A DNA stretch of 64,000 nucleotides from Campylobacter sp. CCS1377. Its GTDB lineage: Bacteria; Campylobacterota; Campylobacteria; Campylobacterales; Campylobacteraceae. The translations under genes were made by a program, and so were the position numbers. Below the pieces are notes generated by a model, which was not told where the DNA came from, did no database searches, and worked only from the letters and a program-made list of their open reading frames with translations. Below, one piece after another: positions 54,336 to 63,822 of this stretch. Location: assembly GCF_040008265.1 (NCBI RefSeq), contig NZ_CP155620.1, forward strand, positions 372,001 to 436,000. The letters run 5' to 3'. Each line of letters starts with the position of its first letter. The first letter of the stretch is position 1.

Positions 54336-57300
54336 TCAGTCTAATTTCTTTCTTTGATAAAATTTTCTTAATTTACTATCAAGCCTAAAGCAAGCTTTAA
54401 ATAAAGCAGGCACAACAAGCAAAGTAAGTATAGTCGAGCTAATAAGTCCTGAAATTACCGCAATAGCCATAGGTGAATTGGCTTCATATCCTGCGCCCTT
54501 TGAGAAAGCCAAAGGTAGCATAGCAAAAATCATTGCAAAAGTTGTCATCAAAATTGCTCTAAGTCTTGATTTTCCTGCATAAATCAAAGCTGCATCCCCG
54601 TCATTTCCTTCAAGGCATTTTTTATTGGCTAAATCTACAAGCAAAATCGCATTTTTACCCACCATACCAAAAAGTAAAATAATGGCAACTAAAACAAATA
54701 AAGAAAAATTATTTCCGCTTAAAAAAAGTCCCACGCAAGTCCCAGCAAATGCTAAAGGCATAGTAATCATAATGACTAGAGGTAAAATCAAGCTTTCATA
54801 AAGTGCAGCTAAGACCAGATAAATTAAAATAACTCCTAAAATAATAGAAAAAACAAAGCCTTGCACCGTTTCATCTAAAAGGTTGATAAAACCTGAAAAA
54901 GCATAGTTTAAATTCTTACCCACGCTTAAAAGTTCTTTAGAGTGCGAAATAAGCAAATTTTGCACCTCGCTTAAAGAAATGCCATTAACTCCAGCACTAA
55001 TTTTTACGCTACGGTTTTTGTTATAACGATTGATTGACTTGATATTTTGCTTATAGATAATATCTACAACGCTGATAAGATCTAAAATTTGACCTTGATT
55101 GTTTTTGATTTTTATCCTTTTAAGCGAGTCTAAATTTTGCTTGTAATTTTTATCAAAACTGATAACAATATCATTTTTTGTATTGCCATTATCCATACTT
55201 CCTACATTTAATCCAGCAAAAGAGTGTGCCAAAACCATAGCAAGATATTGTGGATTTACATCGAGTTTTTTAGCTTTTTCTTTATTAAGATAAATGCCAA
55301 TTTCATTTTTTTGTGCCCCTAGATTATCATCAATATCAACAATATTTTCATTGCTTTTTAAGAGTTCTTTTGTTTTTTGGGCTGCTTGTTTGATATCGTT
55401 TAGATCTTCTCCTAAGATTAAAAATTGCACTGGATATTCTATGCCTGCACCTTCTATTTTTGGAATTTCAAGAACTTTGATTTTTAAGTCCGAATTTTGT
55501 AGATTCTCTCTATAAGCTGCTACAATTTCACTTTGCCTTTGTTTTCTTTTTTCCAATGCTTTTAATTTTACATAAATTTTTGCCTTTGTAGAATCCTTTG
55601 CATCATCATAAGCTACAAGCAAATATGCGTAATCAACCTTTTCATCTGCTTTGATCCAAGAAAGAATTTCTAAAGATTTTTCTTGCATGGCTTCTAAGGA
55701 AATATCTTCTTTGCTTTCAAGGTGTATTTGAAATTCGCTATCATCTTCCATAGGTAAAAAATCAAGTCCGATTTTAGTAGCCAGGAAAAAACAAAAGGCT
55801 ATAAAAGCAAAACTACTAAGTATAAATTTGATTTTATTTTTTAAAATTACAAAGAGTAGTTTTTCATAACTTTGTTCTATTTTTTCGAAAATTTTCTCAC
55901 TCTTTTGATAAAATTTACTCTCTTTGGGGTTAAAAAATCTTGCACTTAAACTTGGTATAAGTAAGATTGACACAAAAAAACTAATGACTATGCCAGAAGC
56001 TACGCTAATGCCTAGAGTGTTAAAAAACAAACCAGGAATGGAATTCATATAAGAAATAGGTATGAAAACGCAAAGCAAAACAACACTAATACTCAAAACA
56101 CTAAAACCTATTTCGCTAATGCCTAAAAACGCAGCTTCAAGCGGTGGGTAGGTTTTGATTTTTTTAGCGATATTTTCAATGACAACGATAGCATCATCGA
56201 TAAATATTCCTATGCTTAGAGTTAAGGCGATAAAGGTAAGGCGGTTTAAATCATAGCCCAAAAGATCAATGATAAAAAAGGTTGAAATGATAGAAGTTGG
56301 TATGGCGATACAAGCGATCAAAGTCGCGCTTAAATTTCGCAAAAACAAAAACACTATCATTACAGTTAAAGCTATACCTATACACATATCGATAATAACT
56401 TGAAATAAGTGTTTGTGGATATTTAAACTTTTATCATAAATGATATTAATCTCTAAATCTTCATCGATAATTTGCTCTAAATTTACCAGTGCGTTTTTAA
56501 CATTAGTGATGAGTTGTAAAGTATTATAATTTGTGATTTTACCTAGTTCTAGCACCACACCTTCTTTGTCTTTGTAAATCGCGCTTTGTTTTTTGTCTTC
56601 ATAAAGGGGAATGATTTTGGCAACATCTTTTAGAAAAACGCCACTCATTAGTCTTAATTCTTCTAATTCTTTGATTGAATTTGCTTCAAAATAGCCTTTA
56701 ATTAAAAAAGTATCTTTGGAATTTTCAAGTTCGCCTAAGGCTTGTTTGAAATTTTGATTTTTAATCATTTGTGCCACTTCAAAAGCGTTAAGATGGTATT
56801 TTTCCAGTAAATTTGGATCTAAAACAATGCGAATTTGTGGCTTTAAAAAAGCAGTATCTTCGATTTTACCTACGCCAGAAATTCTTTGCAAAAAGGGTTT
56901 GATTTTTTCATCAACATTTTGCATAAGTTTCACACTATCATTGCTTTTTGAATGTATAAAAAGACTAATAGCCGCTCCAGCATCTGAAGCGACTTTTTCT
57001 ACTTTTGCATTGGCGTTTAAGTTTAGAGTCCCAAGTTTATCTCTAACATCATTGGCTGCGATTTCTAAATCTTTATCAAGCTCAAATTCAACCATAGTGA
57101 TGCTAAAATTATCATAACTTGCTGAATTGATTGTTTTAATGCTATCAATTTCACTTAGAGCATTTTCTATTTCTTTGGTGATTTTTGATTCTATGTAGTT
57201 TAAATCCCCATTGGTTTCAACCGTGATTTTAATCAAAGGAATGCTAACATTGGGGAATAAATTCACACTCATACTAAAAGCTGAAATAAGTCCAAAAATC

Positions 57301-57359
57301 ACAAGAGCCAAAAAGAGCATCAATACAGTAATGGGACGGTTTATGGCAAATTTATACAT
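54336..57359 (-). CDS. cmeF: RND multidrug efflux transporter CmeF
   Basis: A 1007-residue RND pump with 12 membrane segments and two large periplasmic loops. The TM4 motif GIFIDDAIVVIENI contains the paired aspartates of the proton relay. It starts FAINRPITVLMLFLALVIFG and has the conserved FGMVGKNAILLVDLAN in TM11. It forms a tripartite pump with CmeE and CmeD. Length agrees with C. jejuni CmeF (Cj1033). It overlaps cmeE by one base. Confidence 0.93.
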   Translation of the reverse strand: MYKFAINRPITVLMLFLALVIFGLISAFSMSVNLFPNVSIPLIKITVETNGDLNYIESKITKEIENALSEIDSIKTINSASYDNFSITMVEFELDKDLEIAANDVRDKLGTLNLNANAKVEKVASDAGAAISLFIHSKSNDSVKLMQNVDEKIKPFLQRISGVGKIEDTAFLKPQIRIVLDPNLLEKYHLNAFEVAQMIKNQNFKQALGELENSKDTFLIKGYFEANSIKELEELRLMSGVFLKDVAKIIPLYEDKKQSAIYKDKEGVVLELGKITNYNTLQLITNVKNALVNLEQIIDEDLEINIIYDKSLNIHKHLFQVIIDMCIGIALTVMIVFLFLRNLSATLIACIAIPTSIISTFFIIDLLGYDLNRLTFIALTLSIGIFIDDAIVVIENIAKKIKTYPPLEAAFLGISEIGFSVLSISVVLLCVFIPISYMNSIPGLFFNTLGISVASGIVISFFVSILLIPSLSARFFNPKESKFYQKSEKIFEKIEQSYEKLLFVILKNKIKFILSSFAFIAFCFFLATKIGLDFLPMEDDSEFQIHLESKEDISLEAMQEKSLEILSWIKADEKVDYAYLLVAYDDAKDSTKAKIYVKLKALEKRKQRQSEIVAAYRENLQNSDLKIKVLEIPKIEGAGIEYPVQFLILGEDLNDIKQAAQKTKELLKSNENIVDIDDNLGAQKNEIGIYLNKEKAKKLDVNPQYLAMVLAHSFAGLNVGSMDNGNTKNDIVISFDKNYKQNLDSLKRIKIKNNQGQILDLISVVDIIYKQNIKSINRYNKNRSVKISAGVNGISLSEVQNLLISHSKELLSVGKNLNYAFSGFINLLDETVQGFVFSIILGVILIYLVLAALYESLILPLVIMITMPLAFAGTCVGLFLSGNNFSLFVLVAIILLFGMVGKNAILLVDLANKKCLEGNDGDAALIYAGKSRLRAILMTTFAMIFAMLPLAFSKGAGYEANSPMAIAVISGLISSTILTLLVVPALFKACFRLDSKLRKFYQRKKLD

Positions 57360-58102
57360 TATTTTTCTTTAATTTGAATTCTACCTTCGCCAAAGAGTCC
57401 AGGAGTTAAATTTCTAGCCCTAACTTCGGCGTAAATTTTTCTTGTTTTTGTGTCAATGCTAGGATAAATTAGGCTGATTTTTCCTTGATATTCTTTAGTT
57501 TCTTTGTCTATTTTATAAATATAATTTTGCCCAATTTTTACCTTATCTTTGTATTGCTCATCAAAACTAATTAAAAGTTTTACTTCAGGATAGGAAAAGA
57601 TTTCTAATAAAGGCTGACTTACTCCGCCAACTCCATCTCCAATATCCTTAAATTTTGCACTAATAATGCCATCATATGGAGCTTTAAGTATTTTTTTATC
57701 CAATAAATTTTCGTAATATTTAATGTTGATTTTAGCCTTTTGAAGCAAAAGACTTTGTTTTTCATATTCAGCCAAAATATCTTCATAACTTTGCTTGTCA
57801 ATCACACTTTGTACTTTTTTAAATTTTTCCAAGCGACTTTTGGCATTATTAAAGGCTACTAAGGCAAGCTCGTGATCGTTTTTGGCGTTTTGTAAGGCTA
57901 TTTTTTCACTTGTATTGTCTAAAGTGAGTAGAATTTCGCCTTTTTTGACTTTTTGCGCAACATCGACTTTAATTTCTTTAATGATACCTATGCTTTCAAT
58001 AGCCAGTTTGCTAGAATTTAGAGCTATTACATCAAAACTTGCATAAATTTCTTCTGCATGCAAAGAAAAAACACTCATTAAAAATAAAATAATTTTTTTC
58101 AT
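57359..58102 (-). CDS. cmeE: RND efflux periplasmic adaptor CmeE
   Basis: A 247-residue membrane-fusion protein with signal MKKIILFLMSVFSLHA. A lipoyl/barrel-sandwich half (IGIIKEIKVDVAQKVKKGEILLTLDN) is followed by a helical hairpin (about 65-125) and the second half (LKAPYDGIISAKFKDIGDGV). It is short for the family but the same length as CmeE of C. jejuni. It bridges CmeF and CmeD. Confidence 0.9.
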   Translation of the reverse strand: MKKIILFLMSVFSLHAEEIYASFDVIALNSSKLAIESIGIIKEIKVDVAQKVKKGEILLTLDNTSEKIALQNAKNDHELALVAFNNAKSRLEKFKKVQSVIDKQSYEDILAEYEKQSLLLQKAKINIKYYENLLDKKILKAPYDGIISAKFKDIGDGVGGVSQPLLEIFSYPEVKLLISFDEQYKDKVKIGQNYIYKIDKETKEYQGKISLIYPSIDTKTRKIYAEVRARNLTPGLFGEGRIQIKEK

Positions 58103-59352
58103 TCTTCTACCTTTGTTTTAATATCAATACCAGCGGTAAAATAATAATTCGCCTTAGCAATTTCAAATTCATTTTTTGCAAATTCTAAATCACTTTGCGC
58201 TTTAAATAAGGTTTGCAAAGCCCCAAGGTATTCTATATAGGTGCAAAGTCCGCTACTGTATTTTTGATCTATACTTTCAAATGCAATTTGTGCGGCATTT
58301 AAGGCTGAATTTAGTGCCCAAATTTGTTGTTTTAAAACTTTTAAATTTTGATTTAAATAATCAAGCTCTAAAGTATTTTTTCTTTCTAAATAATTTAAAT
58401 TTAAATTTTGCATTTGTACTTCTAATCTCTTACTTTCTAAATTTTGCTTTCTTGCGCCAAAGTCAAAAAGTTTCCATTCTAGAACAAGCATGATTTGATT
58501 ACTTTGCCCACTTTCTTCTATTAGCATTTGTGCCATATCTTTATAAGGCCTAGGAATTTTGGGTTCATAATTGTTTTGATAAAGCATAAAATTATTTTGC
58601 AAAGAAATTTTAGGAAAATATAAAGATTTTGCGGCATTAACTTGTTCTTGCGAGATACTAATTTGCTCTTTTGCCATGGCAAGTTCTAAATTTTGGCTTT
58701 TAATATTTTGTGGTTCTTTGATATTTGCAAAACCTTGTGGGATAAGATCTTTTTTTAAAAGTTGCTTGATTTCTTTTTGAATTTGCAAAAGTTTTAATTC
58801 GTTTTGACTTAGTTCCAATAAACTTAAATGATATTTAGCTCTAATACTTTCTAATTCATCTTTTGCGCTTAGTCCCGCCTCGTGAAATTTCTCTAGTCTA
58901 CTTAAAGTATTTTCAAGATAAAGACTTTGTTGTTTTTTAGCTTGTATGATTTTTTCTAAACTTTGATAATTAAAAAACAACGCACTAGCACTTAATGCAA
59001 GATAATTTTTACTCTGTTCTCCTCTTAATTTCGCAAGTTTGCTTTTGTGTTCGAATGTTTTGATATTAGCACTTCTTTCACCGCCATCTAAAAGCAAAAA
59101 ATTTAAACTAAATTGTGCAAAGAGGCTTTCTTTGGGATCAATGATAAGTCTATCTTTGTGATTGCTGATATAGCCTGAATTTAAACTCAAATTTGGATAA
59201 TAAGATTTAGTAATTTTTTCTTCTTCTTTACTAGCTTGTAGGCTTTTTAATTCTTCAATTAGATATTGTTCGTTTTGTGTGCTAAGTTCTATAAAATCTT
59301 TTAGATTAGAAGCACATAGTAAAACAGGTAGTAAAAAAACTAAAAATTTCAT
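58099..59352 (-). CDS. cmeD: TolC-like outer-membrane efflux protein CmeD
   Basis: A 417-residue outer-membrane factor with signal MKFLVFLLPVLLCA. It is mostly long coiled-coil helices in two repeats (about 30-210 and 215-415), with FSLNFLLLDGG and the C-terminal KYSSGLCTYIEYLGALQTLFKAQSDLEFAKNEFEIAKANYYFTAG typical. It overlaps cmeE by four bases. A minus-strand TATACT (59380-59385) is a possible -10 for the operon. Confidence 0.9.
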   Translation of the reverse strand: MKFLVFLLPVLLCASNLKDFIELSTQNEQYLIEELKSLQASKEEEKITKSYYPNLSLNSGYISNHKDRLIIDPKESLFAQFSLNFLLLDGGERSANIKTFEHKSKLAKLRGEQSKNYLALSASALFFNYQSLEKIIQAKKQQSLYLENTLSRLEKFHEAGLSAKDELESIRAKYHLSLLELSQNELKLLQIQKEIKQLLKKDLIPQGFANIKEPQNIKSQNLELAMAKEQISISQEQVNAAKSLYFPKISLQNNFMLYQNNYEPKIPRPYKDMAQMLIEESGQSNQIMLVLEWKLFDFGARKQNLESKRLEVQMQNLNLNYLERKNTLELDYLNQNLKVLKQQIWALNSALNAAQIAFESIDQKYSSGLCTYIEYLGALQTLFKAQSDLEFAKNEFEIAKANYYFTAGIDIKTKVEE

Positions 59353-59379
59353 AAATAACTTTCAAAGGCTTTATTTGTT

Positions 59380-59385
59380 AGTATA
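59380..59385 (-). promoter_or_regulatory. possible cmeDEF -10 box
   Basis: Minus-strand AAACTATACTAAC gives TATACT about 28 bp before the cmeD start. Confidence 0.35.
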
Positions 59386-59418
59386 GTTTAAAAAGGTTAA
59401 AAAAGATTTAAAAAATTT

Positions 59419-59445
59419 CTAAAATGGCATTTGTCGCCATTTTAG
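59419..59445 (-). terminator. flaB terminator
   Basis: CTAAAATGGC/GCCATTTTAG, a perfect 10-bp stem with 7-base loop, followed on the minus strand by AAATTTTTTAAAT. It lies 20 bp past the flaB stop. Confidence 0.8.
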
Positions 59446-59465
59446 AATCATTTTATAAAGAGAAT

Positions 59466-61337
59466 CTATTGTAAGAGTTTTAAAACATTTTGTTGTACAG
59501 CGTTTGCTTGACTCATTGCATAAGATCCGCTTTGTGCCAAGATATTGTATTTAGAGAAATTTGCACTTTCTGCCGCAAAATCCACATCTCTGATGGTTGA
59601 TTCAGCTGATTTAACATTAACTTGAGTTACTGTAATGTTGTTGATGGTAACTTGAAGTTGATTTTGTACTGAACCAATGTCTGCACGAATTTGATCTAAA
59701 TTTATTGTCGCAGTTTCTACGATATCCATCACAGCCATAGCACCTTTTAAAGTTGTTACACCTGCGGTTTGCTGGGTGCCGATGTTTTCGATTCTAAGCT
59801 CGCCTGGTTTTAAACCATCTAAGAATAAACCTGAAGTTCCACCTGCACTAATGGTTGAAACAATTTTTAAATCTTCATTAACATTTACTTTAGAAATTGC
59901 AACTGAAAATTTAACAGCTCCGCTATTTACCGCATACATTTTTGAAAAAGAAGCCGCTGAAAAGGCATTATTAAGTGTTGAAAAGCCTGATCCGGCAGAA
60001 TAAAATCCAGAGTCAAATTTAGAATGTAAAGGTCCTATATCTATAACATTTCCTACCATCGAAACAGCGGTGGTTACAAATGCACTAAAACCACTGCCTG
60101 CTGAGTAGAGCAAAGAAGTCATTTTGCTTAAACCTGTTCCTGCTAAAATACTTAAGCCCGATACACCTATTCTTACACTCGCTACACGATCAATTGCATT
60201 AAATCCCATAGCATCGGCTACTTCTTGAGAAATTTGTCCTTTAGTGTCTCTTAGTGAAACTGAAGTTTGAGAAATTAAATTTTCATGTTCAAAACCAAAG
60301 CCTGTTCCAGAGATAGCTATATCTCTACCATCGTTTTTAACGAGTGAAAGACGGCCGTAGTTTTCTCTCATATTTACAGCTATACCGGTACCTGTTCCCA
60401 TATCACCAGTGATTTTAATACCTCTACCTTCTCTTGAGGTAAGAATTAATCTCCCATTTTCATCTCTTGCAGCTTCAACGCCCGTAGTGTCTTTTACAGA
60501 ATTTATTGCATTAACCAATGCACCATTTTCATCACCAGCCATATAAGAAATATCGCCAATAACTACACCATTAATTGCAAAGTCTTTTCCGGTTTTCCCT
60601 TCCATAATCGGTGCCCCACCTACAGTTTGCACATTGTAAGTTGCACGAACACCTGTTTTATCAGCCACACGGTTAATCTCTTCAGCCAAAGCTCCAAGTC
60701 CAGTTCCAACAGAAGTTGAAATCACTACATCTTGGAATTTAAAGTCTTCTAAACCGTTATAATTTTTAATAGTTAAAGAAGCAACTCCAGAAGTTACGAC
60801 ATTTGTTCCTGTTTCAAATCTTGTTACACCAATCTTGCTTGATTGAGTAGCTCCGATTGAAGCTTTTATGGTTTGATTTGATTGTGCACCAATTTGAAAT
60901 TCTTGATTGATAAAACCACCACTTAGAAGTTGTTTGCCGTTAAAAGAAGTAGTATTAGCAATGTTATCAAGCTCTTCCATCAAACGATTGATATCAGCTT
61001 GAAGCATATTTCTTGTTTTGGTGCTTTGTCCATCTTGTGCTGCTTGAGTTGCTTTAACTTTGATGGTATCTAAGATTTTTAACTGCTCATCCATAGCTTT
61101 ATCAGCAGTTTGTAAGATACCGATGGCATCATTACCATTGTTAATCGCTTGTCCTAAGGTTGCTGCTTGAGATCTTAAGCTATCTGCGATGGCCATCCCT
61201 GATGCATCATCTGCTGCAGAATTAATCCTAAGACCTGAACTAAGTCTTGATAGAGATTTATCAAGCTCTCGTGAGTTGACAGTTGCATTGGCATGAGCAT
61301 TTAAAGCGCCAATGTTAGTGTTTATTCTAAAACCCAT
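59466..61337 (-). CDS. flaB: flagellin B (sigma-54 copy)
   Basis: A 623-residue flagellin. The conserved N-terminal D0/D1 part is [20 protein letters not shown] through [22 protein letters not shown], and the C-terminal part ends [18 protein letters not shown]. The middle surface domain is variable and carries several AGSGFS units, likely O-glycosylation targets by comparison with C. jejuni. At 623 residues it is about 50 longer than C. jejuni/coli flagellins. I use the ATG at 61337 after AAAGGATTT; a TTG five codons upstream is an artefact. A sigma-54 promoter lies at 61371-61389, the hallmark of flaB. No other gene in the window shows this promoter. Confidence 0.94.
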   Translation of the reverse strand: MGFRINTNIGALNAHANATVNSRELDKSLSRLSSGLRINSAADDASGMAIADSLRSQAATLGQAINNGNDAIGILQTADKAMDEQLKILDTIKVKATQAAQDGQSTKTRNMLQADINRLMEELDNIANTTSFNGKQLLSGGFINQEFQIGAQSNQTIKASIGATQSSKIGVTRFETGTNVVTSGVASLTIKNYNGLEDFKFQDVVISTSVGTGLGALAEEINRVADKTGVRATYNVQTVGGAPIMEGKTGKDFAINGVVIGDISYMAGDENGALVNAINSVKDTTGVEAARDENGRLILTSREGRGIKITGDMGTGTGIAVNMRENYGRLSLVKNDGRDIAISGTGFGFEHENLISQTSVSLRDTKGQISQEVADAMGFNAIDRVASVRIGVSGLSILAGTGLSKMTSLLYSAGSGFSAFVTTAVSMVGNVIDIGPLHSKFDSGFYSAGSGFSTLNNAFSAASFSKMYAVNSGAVKFSVAISKVNVNEDLKIVSTISAGGTSGLFLDGLKPGELRIENIGTQQTAGVTTLKGAMAVMDIVETATINLDQIRADIGSVQNQLQVTINNITVTQVNVKSAESTIRDVDFAAESANFSKYNILAQSGSYAMSQANAVQQNVLKLLQ

Positions 61338-61370
61338 TTTAAATCCTTTCAAAATATTGCTCGTTCTTTT

Positions 61371-61389
61371 AAAGCAATTTTTGTTCCAA
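61371..61389 (-). promoter_or_regulatory. sigma-54 promoter of flaB
   Basis: Minus-strand TTGGAACAAAAATTGCTTT has GG and GC separated by ten bases (the -24/-12 elements), 34 bp before the flaB ATG. Confidence 0.9.
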
Positions 61390-61464
61390 ATTTAAAAAGT
61401 GTTAAGGATAGTTAAGCAAAATTTATAAGTTTGATTTCTAATCTTTTCCTAAAATAATTTTTTA

Positions 61465-61470
61465 TATAAT
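61465..61470 (+). promoter_or_regulatory. -10 box of the flaA-flaB spacer transcript
   Basis: TTTATATAAT contains a perfect TATAAT at 61465-61470 with T-rich upstream DNA, as in Campylobacter sigma-70 promoters. Transcription should begin near 61477. Confidence 0.55.
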
Positions 61471-61476
61471 TTTCAA

Positions 61477-61700
61477 GCTTTAAGGATAACCGACTGAAGA
61501 CTTTGAATAAAGTTGAAAGGAGGTTGAGATGGCAGAAGTAATAATTTTTATGATTACTTTGATTGTCCTTGTTTTGGTCATTAAGAACTAAAACAAGAAC
61601 TAATTACTTAAAAAATCTATAGAATTCTAAAGTAACCCTGCTTAGTTTGTCCTTAAAGTCATAAAGTCTTCATAAATAGCAGGGTGAAGACTTCAAAATT
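61477..61700 (+). other. predicted structured mRNA of a type I toxin-like locus
   Basis: From the promoter the transcript would be about 215-225 nt. Its first bases CTTTAAGGA (61478-61486) are fully complementary to TCCTTAAAG at 61650-61658, and GAAGACTTT (61496-61504) to AAAGTCTTC at 61663-61671. Further hairpins: 61568-61597 (over the end of the small ORF), ACCCTGCT/AGCAGGGT (61635-61642 with 61678-61685), and AAGTCTTC/GAAGACTT (61664-61671 with 61686-61693), which overlaps the former and may serve as terminator before a T-rich stretch. Long-range 5'-3' pairing around a tiny ORF is what hok and aapA type I toxin mRNAs show. A minus-strand TTTAGAAT at 61622-61629 could drive an antisense RNA. 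Confidence 0.45.
61529..61591 (+). CDS. 20-residue hydrophobic peptide, type I toxin-like
   Basis: The frame reads MAEVIIFMIT followed by LIVLVLVIKN and a TAA: one membrane helix with a charged residue near each end. The ribosome site AAAGGAGGT (61516-61524) is a perfect anti-16S match and ideally spaced, far better than most genes here. Size and composition resemble Ibs, TisB or AapA-like type I toxins, though I see no direct homology. It lies in the spacer between flaA and flaB, on the opposite strand. Absence from other flagellin spacers I know suggests an insertion. No family is claimed. Confidence 0.6.
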   Translation: MAEVIIFMITLIVLVLVIKN

Positions 61701-61702
61701 TA

Positions 61703-61790
61703 AATTTCTTTATTTCTTTTCTTTATTTTTATTTCTTTATGCCTTCTTTATTCATTTTATTTCTTTTGAAAAATTCAAATTTCTTTACAA
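61703..61790 (+). repeat. low-complexity TTTCTTTAT tract
   Basis: About 90 bp of near-repeating TTTCTTTAT/TTTATTTC units, almost pure pyrimidine (with few A) on the + strand. It lies downstream of the small-peptide transcript and before the flaA terminator. Role unknown. Confidence 0.6.
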
Positions 61791-61840
61791 ACATACAGTA
61801 TAAATTCATCAAAAACATTAAATAAATCTATTAAATAAAA

Positions 61841-61871
61841 AAGCTCCGTATGGAAATTCCACACGAAGCTT
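61841..61871 (-). terminator. flaA terminator
   Basis: On the minus strand AAGCTTCGTGTGGAA pairs with TTCCATACGGAGCTT (wobbles included), followed by a T-run. It lies about 36 bp past the flaA stop. Confidence 0.8.
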
Positions 61872-61906
61872 AAAGTTTAGTTTTGTAAAAAGATTAAGAT
61901 AAATTA

Positions 61907-63703
61907 CTACTGTAATAATCTTAATACATTTTGTTGAGAAGCATTAGCTTGAGCTAGTGCATAAGATCCACTTTGAGCTAAGATATTTGCTTTAGAGTAA
62001 TTTGCACTCTCACTTGCAAAGTCTACATCTCTGATGGTTGATTCAGCTGATTTAACATTAACTTGAGTTACGGTAATGTTATTGATAGTTGCTGAAATTT
62101 GATTTTGTATAGAACCAAGATCTGCTCTAATGGTATCAAGATTTGTGATAGCAGTTTCTGCTACATCCATTACAGCCATAGCACCTTTCAAAGTTGTTAC
62201 ACCTGCGGTTTGTTCTGTTCCTACGTTTTCGATTCTTAATTCACCGTCTTTTAAACCAAGATGTTGATATAAGCCAGAAAGACCATTAGCAGCACTTAAT
62301 GTAGAGATTACTTGGATATCCCCTGTACTCATAGCAACAGCATTTGAAAATTTAGCAGCCCCAGTAAGAGTTCCATACATTTTAGAATACATTAATTGAG
62401 ATAGTGCTGAATTTATAAATGAAAAGCCTTTGCCGTTACCTACTTCAAGACCTAAAGCACTAACACCTCCGCTAAAAGCACTGTGTTGTGGTCCAAGATC
62501 AATGACTTGACCTATCATATCCAAATGACTAATTCCAGAAATAGTAAATGCACTGAAGCCACTACCAGCACTGTGTAATAAAGATTTTTCATTACTTAAA
62601 CCTGTTCCATCAAGTACCGTCATAGAACTAACGCCAATTCTGATACTACCTACACGGTTACTTGAGTTAAATCCCATAGCATCAGCGATTTCTTGAGAAA
62701 TTTGTCCTTTAGTATCTCTTAAGGATACTGATTGTTGAGAAACAAGTTTTTCATTTTCAAAACCAAAACCAGTCCCAGAGATAGCTATATCTCTACCATC
62801 GTTTTTTACTAAAGAAAGACGACCATAGTTTTCATACATATTTGCAGCTATACCAGAACCAGCACCGATACTACCTTCAATTTTAATACCCCTACCTTCT
62901 CTTGAAGTAAGAACAAGTTGTCCGTTTTCATTTAAAGCTGCTTCAACGCCCGTAGTGTCTTTAACTGCATTGATAGAATTTACTAAAGAACCGTTTTTAT
63001 CGCCTGATTCATAATCAATTTTGCCAATTTTTACACCATTGATGGAGAAATCATCACTTGTAGAGCCTTTAAGAATAGCTGCCCCACCCACAGTTTGAAC
63101 ATTAAAACTAGCTCTAACACCTGTTCTATCAGCCACACGGTTAATCTCTTCAGCCAAAGCTCCAAGTCCAGTTCCAACAGAAGTTGAAATCACTACATCT
63201 TGGAATTTAAAATCATCTATACCATTGTAGTTTTTGATAGTCATAGAAGCAATGCCTGATTGCATAACATTAGCTCCTGTTTCAAATCTTGTTACACCAA
63301 TTTTACTTGATTGAGTAGCTCCGATTGAAGCTTTAATGCTTTGATTTGATTGTGCGCCGATTTGGAATTCTTGATTGATAAAACCACCACTTAGAAGTTG
63401 TTTGCCGTTAAAAGAAGTAGTATTAGCAATGTTATCAAGCTCTTCCATCAAACGATTGATATCAGCTTGAAGCATATTTCTTGTTTTAGCACTTTGTCCA
63501 TCTTGTGCTGCTTGAGTTGCTTTAACTTTGATGGTATCTAAGATTTTTAACTGCTCATCCATAGCTTTATCAGCAGTTTGTAAGATACTTGCTGCATCAT
63601 TACCATTGTTAATCGCTTGTCCTAAAGTAGAAGCTTGAGTTCTTAAACTGTCTGCGATAGCCATACCTGACGCATCATCTGCTGCAGAGTTGATTCGAAG
63701 ACC
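61907..63703 (-). pseudogene. flaA: flagellin A, 5'-truncated
   Basis: Open on the minus strand from [20 protein letters not shown] (63703) to the end [14 protein letters not shown], about 598 residues. By comparison with flaB the first ~34 codons, the ribosome site and the promoter are missing: upstream the sequence reads N-V and then TAA and TAG stops. The break is at the conserved LSS-GLRIN point. The remainder is intact, with a distinct variable middle and SAGSGFSAF units. As it stands no FlaA could be exported, as the N-terminal D0 helix and export signal are gone. An integrase gene begins 120 bp beyond the junction. The missing 5' part may lie past the end of the window. Confidence 0.88.
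63692..63699 (-). other. T-loop-like octamer at the flaA junction (possible attachment core)
   Basis: Minus-strand TTCGAATC at the first flaA codons after the break. This is the common tRNA T-loop sequence that many tyrosine integrases target. In flaB the same place reads TTAGGATT. Confidence 0.35.
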
Positions 63704-63782
63704 TACATTTTACTAAGCACTTCCAGCAAAAGCCCTTTTTTGCTTTAAAAATTTCAAAAATTTAAGCCAAAGAATTTTTATA

Positions 63783-63808
63783 CTATTGACTTTTTTATTG
63801 ACTTTATT
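63783..63808 (+). repeat. direct repeat of ATTGACTTT upstream of the integrase
   Basis: Two copies of TATTGACTTT within about 25 bp, just before the integrase ribosome site; possible integrase arm sites or promoter elements. Confidence 0.4.
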
Positions 63809-63822
63809 TTAAAAGGATTATT

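Noticed and set aside
61338..61352. Upstream TTG start for flaB
   Set aside because: It overlaps the ribosome site, and flagellins begin MGFRINTN, which the ATG at 61337 gives.
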